Notes: generated by a model not told the origin, from the sequence alone. Positions 9,047 through 21,766 are shown, numbered from the stretch's first letter. The stretch is 64,000 nt of DNA from Vibrio maerlii (GCF_003415655.1 NZ_QRHC01000008.1:124001-188000); one strand, 5' to 3'. Numbers and translations: made by a program.

Positions 9047-9057
9047 CACGCACTATT

Positions 9058-10599
9058 TTATTCCGGCTTGATTCCAAACTTCTTACCCATCCGGTAGAGG
9101 TTTCCTCGGTCCATTTGGAGAAATTCTGCCGCTTTTGACCAAGTTCCATCCGATTTGTTAAGTGCATGAACAATGAGATCTTTTTGATACTGTTCAACCA
9201 ATGATCGCATTGGCTGACTATCACTAGGCAATAAGCTTGATGTATTTTTCACATCAAAGCTTAAATCGTTATCAAAATGCGCAGTCGTGATTGTAGAGGT
9301 TTCTTCTTGAATCGCTCGCAATGCAGAGCGTGTTAACGTGTGCTCAAGCTCTCGCACATTACCCATCCACGGCATATTTTCTAATTTTGTCAGTGCTTTA
9401 GGGTGTATATGTAGATTCGGAATATTGAACTGGCTGCGCACCTTTTCTAGTAAGAATCCTGCAAGTACGGGAATATCCCCTTCACGTTCGCGCAATGCAG
9501 GAACCGCAATAGGAAACACATTGAGGCGGTGATAAAGATCAGCACGGAACGCCCCTCCTTCAACTTCTTGCTGCAGATTACGGTTTGTAGCTGCAATCAA
9601 ACGAACATTCACTATCTGATGCTTGTCGCTGCCCACTCGTTGTAGTTCGCCTTGCTGGATCACACGCAACAATTTAGCTTGCAGAATAAACGGCAGCTCC
9701 CCTACTTCATCTAAGAAGATCGTTCCACCATCGGCCAATTCAAACTTACCCGCACGATTGCTTGTCGCGCCAGTAAATGCGCCTTTGACGTGACCAAACA
9801 ACTCACTCTCGGCAAGTCCTTCAGGCAGCGCAGCGCAGTTGACGTAAATCATAGGTTTATCTTTACGGCTAGACTGCGCATGTAAGCTATGAGCTACCAG
9901 CTCTTTACCTGCACCAGTTTCTCCCGTAATCAACACCGCATAGTCCGACTGAGCAACGGTAGAAATATTGTTTCTGAGGTTTTGTATTTGAGGGCTGAAG
10001 CCAACCATCTCGCCTTGTTTAGAGCGAGCTTGTTGAATCAAGGTTTCGGTGACGTGCTTCTGCTTCTTGTTTTGTGCTTTCAGCGCGCGAATTTGTCCGA
10101 TATTACGAAGAGTTGCGGCCGCCAATGCCGCAAAGGTTTCTATCGCAACAGAGTCAATGGTATCAAACGCCCCAACATTGAGAGAGTCCAAAGTCAGCAC
10201 ACCGACCAATTGCCCTTCAACGTATAAGCTGCACCCAAGGCAATCATGAACATCTAGCTCAACCTCCTCACTCAGTAGTGCTCCAGTAAATGGGTCAGGT
10301 AAATCACAGTCAGCACCAAAGCGCACAGGTTGCCTGCTTTGTATGATCGCTTCTAATCGTGGGTGGGCCTTGGGAAAAAAGCGACGCCCAAGTATTGAAC
10401 TGGTCAGCCCCTTTACCGCAACCGGAGTCAAAAAGCCGTCCTCATCCAAAATAAACAACGCGCTAGCGTCACATGGAAATACCTTGTCGATACCATCAAT
10501 TAGATGCTGGTATTGAGCTTCACTGTTTAGGTTTGAGCTGAGGTTGAGTGCAATATCGAGTAGCACTTGATTGAGATGGCTTTGCATAGCAGGGTTCAT
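9058..10599 (-). CDS. norR: NorR, NO-responsive sigma-54-dependent activator
   Basis: About 513 aa from ATG at 10599 (an ATG at 10587 is an alternative; a TTG-initiated frame to 10647 is less likely; no clear ribosome-binding site decides). Residues about 10-170 are a GAF domain, which in NorR holds the iron that binds NO. The central AAA+ domain has Walker A GETGAGKE, the sigma-54 contact GAFTGA, and Walker [12 protein letters not shown]. The C-terminus is a Fis-type helix-turn-helix ([20 protein letters not shown]). In E. coli NorR drives the flavorubredoxin norVW; here its adjacent target is hcp-hcr. Confidence 0.93.
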   Translation of the reverse strand: MNPAMQSHLNQVLLDIALNLSSNLNSEAQYQHLIDGIDKVFPCDASALFILDEDGFLTPVAVKGLTSSILGRRFFPKAHPRLEAIIQSRQPVRFGADCDLPDPFTGALLSEEVELDVHDCLGCSLYVEGQLVGVLTLDSLNVGAFDTIDSVAIETFAALAAATLRNIGQIRALKAQNKKQKHVTETLIQQARSKQGEMVGFSPQIQNLRNNISTVAQSDYAVLITGETGAGKELVAHSLHAQSSRKDKPMIYVNCAALPEGLAESELFGHVKGAFTGATSNRAGKFELADGGTIFLDEVGELPFILQAKLLRVIQQGELQRVGSDKHQIVNVRLIAATNRNLQQEVEGGAFRADLYHRLNVFPIAVPALREREGDIPVLAGFLLEKVRSQFNIPNLHIHPKALTKLENMPWMGNVRELEHTLTRSALRAIQEETSTITTAHFDNDLSFDVKNTSSLLPSDSQPMRSLVEQYQKDLIVHALNKSDGTWSKAAEFLQMDRGNLYRMGKKFGIKPE

Positions 10600-10709
10600 A
10601 GCATGGGTAATAAAAACACACCCAATAGAATAAAGGCGCGATGTCAAAACAACATCACACCTTTAGGTATAACTTCCATTAGCTTGAGTTAAATCAAGTG
10701 AAGTGGTGA

Positions 10710-12842
10710 TTAAACCCTTTCTATGTAGATGAGTAAGCACGCTTCAGGGTCAAGAACCGGTAAGGTAATACCCACTTGTTTGAGTATCGCACCATTCACA
10801 ACTACTTCATCCTGCTCCACCCAATCTGGCATCACTTTCATCAATCCAGCACTGCTTTGCGGGTACTCCACCAGCTTAACTTTATAATCAGACTCCGAGT
10901 CTAAAATTGATAAACGAACAGGCTCAGGCAGCATGTAATCTGGCATCGCTAGCTGGCTCACCGTTAGTAGCGCTTCACGTTCATTGTGCACACCATACGC
11001 ATGACGTGTCTTGTCATTACTATCGAGATAGAAGCTATCGCCAGTATGAAGCAAGTGGCGATATTGCTTGTGCAATGCAATGTATTTCGCGAATGCCTGC
11101 TTCTCTACTTCGCTCTCTTTTACCGGATCAAGCTCTACGCCCATATGACCTGCAAGCGCTGTAATGCCACGTAAGTTGATGTCATGTTGACGACGAGTCG
11201 TATGGCTATGGTGCGGACCAATATGCGCGCCCATTACCTCTGGTGGGAAGAATATCCCCATGTTCTTTTGAATAGTCTGGCGCTCTAGCGCGTCGTTGCA
11301 ATCGGATGTCCAAAAGCGATAGGTTCGCTTTAAGATCTCATAATCAATGCGACCACCACCTGAGGAGCACGATTCAATCTCGACGTCTGGGTGCGCTGCC
11401 ACCAATTTATCTAGCAAGCGATACACTGCTTTAGTTTGCCAATGCACAGCCGCGCGGCTGTTATGGGTTGCTTGAACCAATTCGCGGTTCATATCCCATT
11501 TAACATAGCCGATGTTATTTTCGCTTAGCAGTTCATCTAAGCACTTATATAAGTAATCGAAGCAGTCTTGGTTTTGCAGGTTGAGCACATATTGGTAGCG
11601 CCCCGTTGGCGTAGCATAACCTTCGGCTGTCAGCAGCCAATCAGGGTGAGCACGGAACAGGTCTGAATCAGGATTAAACATCTCAGGCTCAACCCAGATC
11701 CCAAACTCCATGCCCAGTTTGTTTACGTGTTCGATCACTGGCGTTAAACCATTTGGGTATTTCTTGCGGTCAAGAATCCAATCACCTAGTGCCGCTTTAT
11801 CATGGTCACGACCTTTGAACCATCCATCATCAATAATGAAGCGTTCAACACCGATCTGCGCCGCTTGGGTCGCCATCTCACAGATGTAGTCTGGATCGTG
11901 GTCAAAGTAGATGCCTTCCCATGTATTGAGGTGGACAGGCCTTGGTTTACTTTCATCAAAGTTAAGTAAGTGCTCCCTTACATATCCGTGGTTAGCTTTA
12001 CGTAAACCGTTAATGCCTTTTTGACTATAGGAAGCATAGAGCTCTGGTGTGGTATAGGAATCACCTTGCGCCAGCTCAATTTCACCGGCAAACAGCAGCT
12101 CACCAGCCTGAACAAAACGGCGACCATCGCTTTTCGCTTCTGCGCGCCAGCTATGGTTGCCACTCCACGCAAGGTGGAAACCCCACACTTCGCCCTGTTC
12201 TTCGCTAAAGGCGTGAGAGCCAATTAAGCAACCTGGGAAGTACTCATGCGACGTGCGCCCGCGACGGTTTTCTTGGGTAAACACGCCGTGCTCAAGCTGA
12301 GTTCGTTGTGGCTGGAACTCTCGGCTCCAACGCCCAGTGTAGGATTCCAACTCCTTCGCATGGTATGGCAAAGGCAAACTAAGCACTAACTTATTGAGTT
12401 GGTACGCACTCTCATTGTTGTTGATTAACTGAATCGATTTCTTCACCACGCCAGTTTTGCCGTCCATTGAGAGTGAAATCAGCAGCTCCAATTTGGCGAT
12501 ATCATCAACACAACGTATCTCAACTTGATTACCGGTTTGTGTATGCGAATCGTACTCAAAAATTGGGGTCGAGTTTTGACCCAAATGGTGCCCCTCTAAA
12601 CCAGGGGAGCCATAACTACCTCGGCCGGTTTCTGGGCAGAGTGAAACCGGCACATCGAGGTCGAGCCTCGCTTGAGGAACCGCACGAGAAACCACCATTG
12701 CCATTTGAGAAAGCTGCGCATCATCAAGATGACCAAGTTGGTGACCCCAATAGATAATTTCGGGAGCTGGCGCGAGCTTAATAATTAAGCTCGCCACATC
12801 ACTATGAAGCTGAATGAAAGAAAGTTGCTGAGTTAAAGACAT
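10710..12842 (-). CDS. Alpha-galactosidase, GH36 family
   Basis: 710 aa, the usual length for bacterial GH36 enzymes of the RafA/AgaA type. The catalytic nucleophile motif KWDMNRE lies near residue 450 and the acid/base region (RFWTSDCNDALER) near residue 520; CSSGGGRIDYEIL is also diagnostic. There is no signal peptide, so the enzyme is cytoplasmic. It would hydrolyse alpha-1,6-galactosides such as melibiose or raffinose-type sugars after uptake. It starts 11 bp after lacZ with AAGGAGCAAAGG upstream, so the two are co-transcribed, allowing both alpha- and beta-galactosides to be used. Confidence 0.94.
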   Translation of the reverse strand: MSLTQQLSFIQLHSDVASLIIKLAPAPEIIYWGHQLGHLDDAQLSQMAMVVSRAVPQARLDLDVPVSLCPETGRGSYGSPGLEGHHLGQNSTPIFEYDSHTQTGNQVEIRCVDDIAKLELLISLSMDGKTGVVKKSIQLINNNESAYQLNKLVLSLPLPYHAKELESYTGRWSREFQPQRTQLEHGVFTQENRRGRTSHEYFPGCLIGSHAFSEEQGEVWGFHLAWSGNHSWRAEAKSDGRRFVQAGELLFAGEIELAQGDSYTTPELYASYSQKGINGLRKANHGYVREHLLNFDESKPRPVHLNTWEGIYFDHDPDYICEMATQAAQIGVERFIIDDGWFKGRDHDKAALGDWILDRKKYPNGLTPVIEHVNKLGMEFGIWVEPEMFNPDSDLFRAHPDWLLTAEGYATPTGRYQYVLNLQNQDCFDYLYKCLDELLSENNIGYVKWDMNRELVQATHNSRAAVHWQTKAVYRLLDKLVAAHPDVEIESCSSGGGRIDYEILKRTYRFWTSDCNDALERQTIQKNMGIFFPPEVMGAHIGPHHSHTTRRQHDINLRGITALAGHMGVELDPVKESEVEKQAFAKYIALHKQYRHLLHTGDSFYLDSNDKTRHAYGVHNEREALLTVSQLAMPDYMLPEPVRLSILDSESDYKVKLVEYPQSSAGLMKVMPDWVEQDEVVVNGAILKQVGITLPVLDPEACLLIYIERV

Positions 12843-12853
12843 TCCTTTGCTCC

Positions 12854-15955
<3,102 letters not shown>

Positions 15956-16071
15956 CTATCATGTTTCACGATGCCGCGGCTCGGCAGCAACAAGCTATTG
16001 ATGATTCTCTACCCTGCTCTAATAATTTTATTGTTGTGTAACGTATCTCAAATCATTCACTAGAGCAGAGA

Positions 16072-16085
16072 TGAAAACGTTTACA
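16072..16085. promoter_or_regulatory. LacI/GalR-family operator upstream of lacZ
   Basis: TGAAAACGTTTACA fits the LacI-family pattern built on a central CG with AAA/TTT arms. Read on the other strand it differs at only one of 14 positions from the operator at 19527 in front of the transporter operon. It lies 126-139 bases upstream of the lacZ start. This points to one repressor for both units. Confidence 0.72.
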
Positions 16086-16184
16086 TGAATTTACCACCAG
16101 CCCTTGATATGACTGAGTTTTTTGCATTAATTTCGTGATCTATTCACAAACTATTTTCAGCATTAAAACAAGGATCACTAAAAC

Positions 16185-16213
16185 GAAAAAAGCCAGCACC
16201 GGAGTACTGGCTT
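16185..16213 (-). terminator. Intrinsic terminator of the sugar ABC operon
   Basis: On the minus strand a hairpin with AAGCCAG/CTGGCTT arms follows the binding-protein stop codon and is trailed by TTTTTTCGTTTT. It separates the transporter operon from the downstream lacZ unit. Confidence 0.8.
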
Positions 16214-16239
16214 CAGATTGTCGTTGTTCTTACAGCTAA

Positions 16240-17466
16240 CTACTTAAACGTACGCTTACGAACTTTCTCTAGACGCTCAAGAATCTTGTCAACACGCTCA
16301 GGTTTCACCATGAACTCTTGGAAACCTTTCATGCCTTCTTTCGCCATTGCAGGGTCAGTATCACGGTCGTAGAACTGCGCAGTACCACTCGCATCAGCAA
16401 GCATTTGGACACCAACATTCAAGAATTCGTCTTCTGCTGGTTTCGCTTTACTGTTGGTTGGGATTTGCAGTAGTACGTCGTTGATTAGCTCTTGAATCTC
16501 AGGCTGAGCAACAAACGCTAGGAACTTACGTGCATCTTCTTTGTTCTTCGCTTTCGCAGGGATGTGAATCGTATCCATTGGCGCATCTTCTGCCATTGGT
16601 ACTGAAGGGTCGATCTCTGGGAACTGGAAGAAGCCCATCTTACCTTTTAGCTCTTCTGGGAAGTTAGGTGCAATGAAGTTACCAATTAAGTACATTGCCG
16701 CTTGGCCGTTATATAGGAACGGCTGCGCTTCCTGCCAAGAGTAAGACGCATGGTTTTCTAGGAAGTAACCTGGCTCAACAAGCTCAGCCCAGTTTGCGAA
16801 CGTCTTCTTAACACGATCATCAGTGTAAGGAACCTTACCGTCCATTAGGTCGATGTGGAAATCAAGACCATTGGTACGTAGGTTGATGTAGTCGAACCAA
16901 CCTGCCGCAGTCCAAAGGTATTTAGTACCGATAGCAAACGGAGCGACATCGTTAGACTTCAGCGTTGCTGATGCGGCTTTTAGCTCTTCCCATGTTTTTG
17001 GTTCTGCAATGCCGTATTGCTCAAAGATGTCTTTACGGTAGTAAACACCCCATTGGTAATATGTGTAAGGCACACCATACTGCTTGCCATTCACTGTCAT
17101 CGCTGGTGCTGCTGACTTGAAGTCTTGCTTCATGTTGTTGTCAGCCCATACGTCACTCACGTCTTCAATTAAGCCGCGGTCAACGAATGTTTTCATACGG
17201 TTACCCGCATACCAGAAAACAACATCAGGTGGTGACGTTACCAACCAGTTACGAATCGTAGTTTTGTACGCTTCTTTATCGTAAAGGTTGTACTTCACTG
17301 TGATGTCTGGGTTTTCTGCTTCGAATCGCTTAACGATTTCTTCCCACGCAGCTTTTGGTGCAGGGTCCGCTTGGTCCGAGTTAATCACTAGCGTTCCTGC
17401 GAATGCAGAAGTCGATAGTGTCGCCCCGAGTACAGCGGTAGCAGCAAGGTGTTTCACATATTTCAT
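16240..17466 (-). CDS. Sugar-binding protein of ABC importer (family 1)
   Basis: 408 aa from ATG at 17466, preferred because AAGGA lies 9 bases upstream and the protein then begins with a clean signal peptide, MKYVKHLAATAVLGATLSTSAFA. There is no lipobox, so it is free in the periplasm. The mature part opens GTLVINSDQADPAPKAAWEE, typical of MalE/UgpB-type binding proteins, and has the family pattern PFLYNGQAAMYLIGNF. The substrate is probably a galactoside, judging by the lacZ/GH36 neighbours. It is the last gene of the operon, behind a hairpin that may protect or separate its message. Confidence 0.9.
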   Translation of the reverse strand: MKYVKHLAATAVLGATLSTSAFAGTLVINSDQADPAPKAAWEEIVKRFEAENPDITVKYNLYDKEAYKTTIRNWLVTSPPDVVFWYAGNRMKTFVDRGLIEDVSDVWADNNMKQDFKSAAPAMTVNGKQYGVPYTYYQWGVYYRKDIFEQYGIAEPKTWEELKAASATLKSNDVAPFAIGTKYLWTAAGWFDYINLRTNGLDFHIDLMDGKVPYTDDRVKKTFANWAELVEPGYFLENHASYSWQEAQPFLYNGQAAMYLIGNFIAPNFPEELKGKMGFFQFPEIDPSVPMAEDAPMDTIHIPAKAKNKEDARKFLAFVAQPEIQELINDVLLQIPTNSKAKPAEDEFLNVGVQMLADASGTAQFYDRDTDPAMAKEGMKGFQEFMVKPERVDKILERLEKVRKRTFK

Positions 17467-17523
17467 AGTCAGATCCTTATTGTCGAGCAAAAGCTCTGGG
17501 TCCATTTATTATCGTTTTTGTGA

Positions 17524-17546
17524 TGCCAGGGCTGCTAACCCTGGCA
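17524..17546 (-). other. Intra-operon hairpin before binding-protein gene
   Basis: TGCCAGGG and CCCTGGCA form a perfect 8-bp stem around a 7-base loop. No T-run follows on the minus strand, so it is not a strong terminator. It more likely acts as an mRNA processing or stabilising element giving unequal levels of permeases and binding protein. Confidence 0.6.
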
Positions 17547-17594
17547 TGTGATACCGATTGGTATCTTCCTTCGCTTAACAGTGTAGTTTGACGG

Positions 17595-18446
17595 TTATCC
17601 TTTCGTCGCACCGAGCGTTAAGCCAGCAATAAAGTGACGCTGCATTGTGAAGAACAGCACCACAGGAGGAATCGCAGCAACAACCGCACCAGCAGAGATA
17701 AACTGCCAAGACGCAAGCCATTGACCTTTCAACGCACTTAAACCAGCCGTTACAGGACGAACTTCATCACTCTGAACCAATACCAACGCCCAGAAGAAGT
17801 CATTCCAGATGAAGGTGAATACAAGTACTGCCAATGCTGCTAATGCAGGACGAACCAATGGCAGAACGACGTGACGGAAGATTCTCCACTCACTCACACC
17901 TTCTACACGCGCCGCTTCAATCAGCGCATCAGGAATACCAACTATAAAGTTACGCATAAACAAGGTACAGAAGCCGGCTTGGAACGCGATATGGAAGAAA
18001 ATCAGCGCCCAGTGGGTGTCGTACAATCCAAGACTAATCGTCAAGTCACGTACCGGAATCATTAGGATTTGGAACGGTACAAAGTTACCCGCAATAAACA
18101 TCGCAAAGATCCAGATGTTCGCTTTGAACTTGTACTTAGCAAGTGCATAACCCGCTAATGTCGACAAAGCCACTGCTCCAGCCACCGCTGGTAACGTTAT
18201 CATCAAGCTGTTTAACAAGTACTGTCCCATAGAAGTACTAGTAAAAACTTGGGTATAGTTCTCAATAAACTGAATTTCTGAGGGCCAACCCCAATAATTA
18301 CCCGTATTAATATCTTCTATTGAACGAATAGATGTCATCATTACCGCGATAAGAGGTAGTAACCACATCACGATTGCAATAGGTAACGCGACACGATAAC
18401 TAATATTGGTGAAGCGACCTGATTTAGAAATTGGTTGTGGGTACAT
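17595..18446 (-). CDS. Sugar ABC transporter permease, MalG-type
   Basis: 283 aa with six hydrophobic segments. The EAA loop reads EAARVEGVSEWRIFRHVVLPLVRP (positions within residues about 180-205), the contact site for the ATPase. The C-terminus (FIAGLTLGATKG) is typical of MalG/LacG proteins. The start ATG shares one base with the stop of the upstream permease (TAATG), so translation is coupled. It acts in the inner membrane with its partner permease and the divergently encoded ATPase. Confidence 0.93.
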   Translation of the reverse strand: MYPQPISKSGRFTNISYRVALPIAIVMWLLPLIAVMMTSIRSIEDINTGNYWGWPSEIQFIENYTQVFTSTSMGQYLLNSLMITLPAVAGAVALSTLAGYALAKYKFKANIWIFAMFIAGNFVPFQILMIPVRDLTISLGLYDTHWALIFFHIAFQAGFCTLFMRNFIVGIPDALIEAARVEGVSEWRIFRHVVLPLVRPALAALAVLVFTFIWNDFFWALVLVQSDEVRPVTAGLSALKGQWLASWQFISAGAVVAAIPPVVLFFTMQRHFIAGLTLGATKG

Positions 18447-19366
18447 TATTTTTCACTCCTTAACATACGCCATAAGAAGTATGCGATGTAGACATCCATG
18501 ATGAGGAACAAGACAACAGAAACCGCCGCACCGTAACCCATACGATAGTTAAAGATAGATTCTTCATACATTTGGTAAGCAAGTACTGATGAGCTACCCC
18601 AAGGACCACCCGCCGTCATTGTTGCTACCAAGTCGAACGAACGCAATGCACCGATAACCGTAACAACGATAGCGATAAAGGTTGCAGGTCTTAGCTGAGG
18701 AAGTACCACATACCAAAGCATGCGCAGCTTCTTCGCGCCATCAAGACGCGCAGCTTCAAGTTGCTCCGGATCTAGGTTGTTCAGACCTGTTAGGTACAAG
18801 ATCATGCAGTACGAAATCTGAGGCCACAAACCCGCAGCGATAATGCCGTAGGTCACGTAGTCTTCGTCGGCTAGAACCGAAATAGGATCAATACCAAATG
18901 CTCCTAACGCGATGTTAAACAAACCGAAAGATGGATCGTAGAACCACGCAAACACAAGACCAACCACCACTTGTGAGATAACAAATGGGAAGAAGAAAAG
19001 AGATTTAACAACTCGAATCCCACGGACTTGCTGGTTCAAGAAAAGAGCAATCGCCAAGCCTAATGGCGGCGCTAACATAAAGAACACCAACCACAAGAAG
19101 TTGTTCTTTAAAGAAGTGTAGAACGCCTCTGAATCGAACAACTCACGATAGTTGTCCAAACCAACCCACGTTTTTTCTCCTAATCCATCCCACTCAAAGA
19201 AGCTTAACCAAATACTATCGAGGATCGGGTAAATCACGTAGACAGCAAAAATTAAAATAGCAGGTGCTAAAAACAGCCATGGGGAAAGTTTGGCTGAGAT
19301 TCGAGCCTTCTTTCTAGCTGAGGGTAAATTATTTTCCGGATAGGTCGCTTTCACTGAACGCTCCAT
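18446..19366 (-). CDS. Sugar ABC transporter permease, MalF-type
   Basis: 306 aa from ATG at 19366, chosen for the GGAGAA 5-10 bases upstream; a GTG at 19390 is the alternative. It has six membrane segments after a short basic cytoplasmic N-terminus, and an EAA loop with EAARLDGAKKLRMLWYVVLP. It resembles LacF/UgpA-type permeases. It is the first gene of the permease-permease-binding protein operon, whose promoter region carries a LacI-family operator. Confidence 0.93.
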   Translation of the reverse strand: MERSVKATYPENNLPSARKKARISAKLSPWLFLAPAILIFAVYVIYPILDSIWLSFFEWDGLGEKTWVGLDNYRELFDSEAFYTSLKNNFLWLVFFMLAPPLGLAIALFLNQQVRGIRVVKSLFFFPFVISQVVVGLVFAWFYDPSFGLFNIALGAFGIDPISVLADEDYVTYGIIAAGLWPQISYCMILYLTGLNNLDPEQLEAARLDGAKKLRMLWYVVLPQLRPATFIAIVVTVIGALRSFDLVATMTAGGPWGSSSVLAYQMYEESIFNYRMGYGAAVSVVLFLIMDVYIAYFLWRMLRSEK

Positions 19367-19721
19367 TTCGGTTCTCCATACATCCACCACTTTTTACAGT
19401 GGCTATAATCGCTGTTATGCCTAACCTTATTAAAATGTGTGTTTTTGGTTAGGCATGCGCGTTCGAATATTCAACGAACAAATTGTAGACCGTGTGAATA
19501 TAATTCGCACATAAAGATACATTTTTTGTAAACGTTTCCACAAAAATCCCAAAAAGTAACACCAAAACCATGAAGATGATCAACTATTCGGTAACATCGA
19601 CTATATCAACGCTGAGATGCGCGTATATTTGACAGCATCTTAAAATTCGTCGAACAAGCCAATTAATTACCCACTAAGTAGTAGAAATTAGTTTGGTTAT
19701 CAAAAAGATAAAGGACTCGAT
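19367..19721. other. Divergent promoter region of sugar ABC genes
   Basis: A 355-base gap separates the minus-strand permease operon from the plus-strand ATPase gene. It carries the LacI-family operator at 19527-19540 and presumably both promoters. A TTGACA hexamer (19629-19634) points toward the ATPase gene, but a good -10 at the right distance is not obvious. No gene is seen. Confidence 0.6.
19527..19540. promoter_or_regulatory. LacI/GalR-family operator between divergent ABC genes
   Basis: TGTAAACGTTTCCA has the central CG and AAA/TTT arms of LacI-family sites. It is the same element as at 16072 except for one base. Its mid-gap position would let one repressor silence the permease operon and the ATPase together. 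Confidence 0.72.
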
Positions 19722-20816
19722 ATGGCCAACATTAATCTAAAGAATGTCATCAAGCGTTTTGGTGATGTACAAACCATCCATGGTGTCGACCTAGACATCA
19801 ATGACGGTGAATTCGTCGTTTTTGTTGGGCCATCGGGTTGTGGTAAGTCAACACTGCTTCGCTTAGTTGCGGGTTTAGAAGAGATTACCGAAGGTGAGCT
19901 GTCTATTGATGGCCAAGTCGTCAACGACGTTGACCCGGCAGAACGTGGCGTTGCAATGGTATTCCAGTCCTACGCACTATACCCACATATGACAGTAGAA
20001 GAGAATATGGGTTTTGGTCTAAAAATGACTGACCACCCTAAAGAATTTATTGAAGAACAGGTATCAAAAGCCGCAAAAACTCTTCAACTAGACCACCTAC
20101 TAAACCGTAAGCCAAAAGAACTCTCAGGTGGTCAGCGTCAGCGTGTCGCTATCGGCCGTGCCATCGTACGTAATCCTAAAGTGTTCCTATTCGATGAACC
20201 GCTGTCTAACCTAGATGCTGAGCTTCGTGTCGATATGCGCCTACAAATCGCGAAACTTCACCAAGATCTGCAAAATACGATGATTTATGTAACGCATGAT
20301 CAGGTAGAAGCAATGACGCTAGCTGATAAGATTGTGGTATTGCGCGATGGTCGTGTTGAGCAAGTGGGCTCTCCTCTGGAGCTGTACCACCGCCCAGCCA
20401 ATGAATTTGTAGCAGGCTTTATCGGCTCACCAAAAATGAACTTCATTCCAACTACTGTGGAAGCGTTATCATCGGAAACGTTAACACTAGTAACCAATGA
20501 CAACCAAGTGATTACGCTGCCTGCTAACTCTAACATTGGAGCTAAAGTGTCGACAGGTGACCCGCTAACACTGGGTATCCGACCTGAACACCTAGAAATC
20601 CATCAAGATTGCGACGTTAAGCTCAACTTCAAGAGTGAAGTGGTTGAGCGCTTGGGCAACAGTACCTACATGTTTGGTCAATCAAGTGGTATTGATGGCT
20701 TCACGGTTCACCTGCCTGGTGACCAAGAGGTTCAGCGCCATCAAACGATTCAACTGAGCTGCAAGAGCAGTGATTGCCATCTGTTTACTACAGACGGCAT
20801 CTGTATCACTAGCTAA
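19722..20816 (+). CDS. Sugar ABC transporter ATP-binding protein, UgpC/MalK-type
   Basis: 364 aa. Walker A is GPSGCGKST, the signature is LSGGQRQRVAIGRA, Walker B is VFLFDEPLSNLDAELR, and the switch His is in YVTHDQVEAM. The C-terminal regulatory domain (about 240-364) is the OB-fold type seen in MalK/UgpC. AAGGA lies 7-11 bases upstream of the ATG. It energises the two permeases encoded divergently. It overlaps the convergent LysR gene by 4 bp. Confidence 0.95.
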   Translation: MANINLKNVIKRFGDVQTIHGVDLDINDGEFVVFVGPSGCGKSTLLRLVAGLEEITEGELSIDGQVVNDVDPAERGVAMVFQSYALYPHMTVEENMGFGLKMTDHPKEFIEEQVSKAAKTLQLDHLLNRKPKELSGGQRQRVAIGRAIVRNPKVFLFDEPLSNLDAELRVDMRLQIAKLHQDLQNTMIYVTHDQVEAMTLADKIVVLRDGRVEQVGSPLELYHRPANEFVAGFIGSPKMNFIPTTVEALSSETLTLVTNDNQVITLPANSNIGAKVSTGDPLTLGIRPEHLEIHQDCDVKLNFKSEVVERLGNSTYMFGQSSGIDGFTVHLPGDQEVQRHQTIQLSCKSSDCHLFTTDGICITS

Positions 20817-21766
20817 TTCAATGGTTCATCTGACCCAATAACACTTAAAACAGCTTCTTGAATGTTCCCTCGCAAGAAGCTGTTTTTTTCATCCTTCTCT
20901 TTATTCGCTCTGTAGACCAAGTGAATATTGAAGTCAGGTACATCGATAGGTGGCTCACACGCAACTAAGTCTTTATCTTCACCTTCAGCTGTAATGGCAA
21001 CTAAACGCGGCACAATACACATTAAACGTCGACCTCGAACTAATTTACGAATTGTCAAAAAGTTACTCGATACGAACGACACATCACGTTTAAGCCCTAA
21101 CTCTTCTAATTGTGCATCGACCTGTGTCGCAACCGCACCAACCGGGGAAACTAAAGCATGTTCAACAGACACAAAATCTATCTCGCTTAGCGGCAATTCA
21201 AATTCAAGCTGGCGGTTATCAAACAAGCACAAATGCTTTTCTGTATAGAGTTGCTGCACACGATACTTTGAACTCGTTTGACCAAAGCTACCGATCACTA
21301 CATCCAACTTGTGTTCCTCGAACTGGCTCTGATAGTTCGACTTATTCACGTTAAAGAACACAACCTTTGCATTTGGGGCTATCTGTTTAATCAGATCGAA
21401 CAGTATTGGGCCAAAGGCTTGCTCTGCATAATCGGTCAAGCCTATTCGCCATAGACCTTTATATTCTTCGGGGTTGAACTGTTTAGGTTCTAAAAGCTCA
21501 GTCTTCACCGTCAACAACAGTGAATCTACAACCTTACTAAGCTCCAAAGCCCTAGGTGTTGGCTCCATTCGACTACCCACACGCTCAAACAACGGATCAT
21601 CCAACAGCACTCTTAATCGTTGCAAGCTGTGGCTCATTGCAGATTGACTCACATAGCTCTTCTCAGCGGCTCTAGTGACACTTCCCGCTTCCATCAGCGC
21701 CTGAAAAGCAACTAGCAGATTAAGGTCTATATTTTTCCAGTTAAAATCGCTCACAACCCATCTCAT
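20813..21766 (-). CDS. LysR-family transcriptional regulator
   Basis: 317 aa. The N-terminal winged helix-turn-helix reads LNLLVAFQALMEAGSVTRAA followed by SYVSQSAMSHSLQRLR. The C-terminal two-lobed effector domain is complete. A GTG at 21754 is an alternative start. The gene is divergent from a chromate-family transporter with an 85-base gap, and classic LysR regulators control such divergent neighbours. The last 14 or so codons contain a strong terminator serving the opposite strand (20847-20889), which constrains its C-terminal sequence. Confidence 0.9.
   Translation of the reverse strand: MRWVVSDFNWKNIDLNLLVAFQALMEAGSVTRAAEKSYVSQSAMSHSLQRLRVLLDDPLFERVGSRMEPTPRALELSKVVDSLLLTVKTELLEPKQFNPEEYKGLWRIGLTDYAEQAFGPILFDLIKQIAPNAKVVFFNVNKSNYQSQFEEHKLDVVIGSFGQTSSKYRVQQLYTEKHLCLFDNRQLEFELPLSEIDFVSVEHALVSPVGAVATQVDAQLEELGLKRDVSFVSSNFLTIRKLVRGRRLMCIVPRLVAITAEGEDKDLVACEPPIDVPDFNIHLVYRANKEKDEKNSFLRGNIQEAVLSVIGSDEPLN
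20847..20889 (+). terminator. Intrinsic terminator for the ATPase gene, inside the LysR coding region
   Basis: A perfect 14-bp stem (20847-20860 with 20873-20886) with a 12-base loop is followed by T residues up to 20889, 31 bases past the ATPase stop. It lies entirely within the 3' coding part of the convergent LysR gene. Confidence 0.9.

Noticed and set aside
8973..9224. Open frame of 83 codons on the minus strand over the norR 3' end and hcp promoter
   Set aside because: It overlaps norR in another frame and covers the sigma-54 and NorR-type sites; no ribosome-binding site or family pattern.
10049..10249. Plus-strand frames opposite norR, GH36, lacZ and similar long genes
   Set aside because: They are antisense shadows with odd composition and no start signals; none resembles a known protein.
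19494..19512. TGTGAATATAATTCGCACA considered as a CRP site
   Set aside because: The half-sites are not at the six-base spacing and the second half does not match TCACA.
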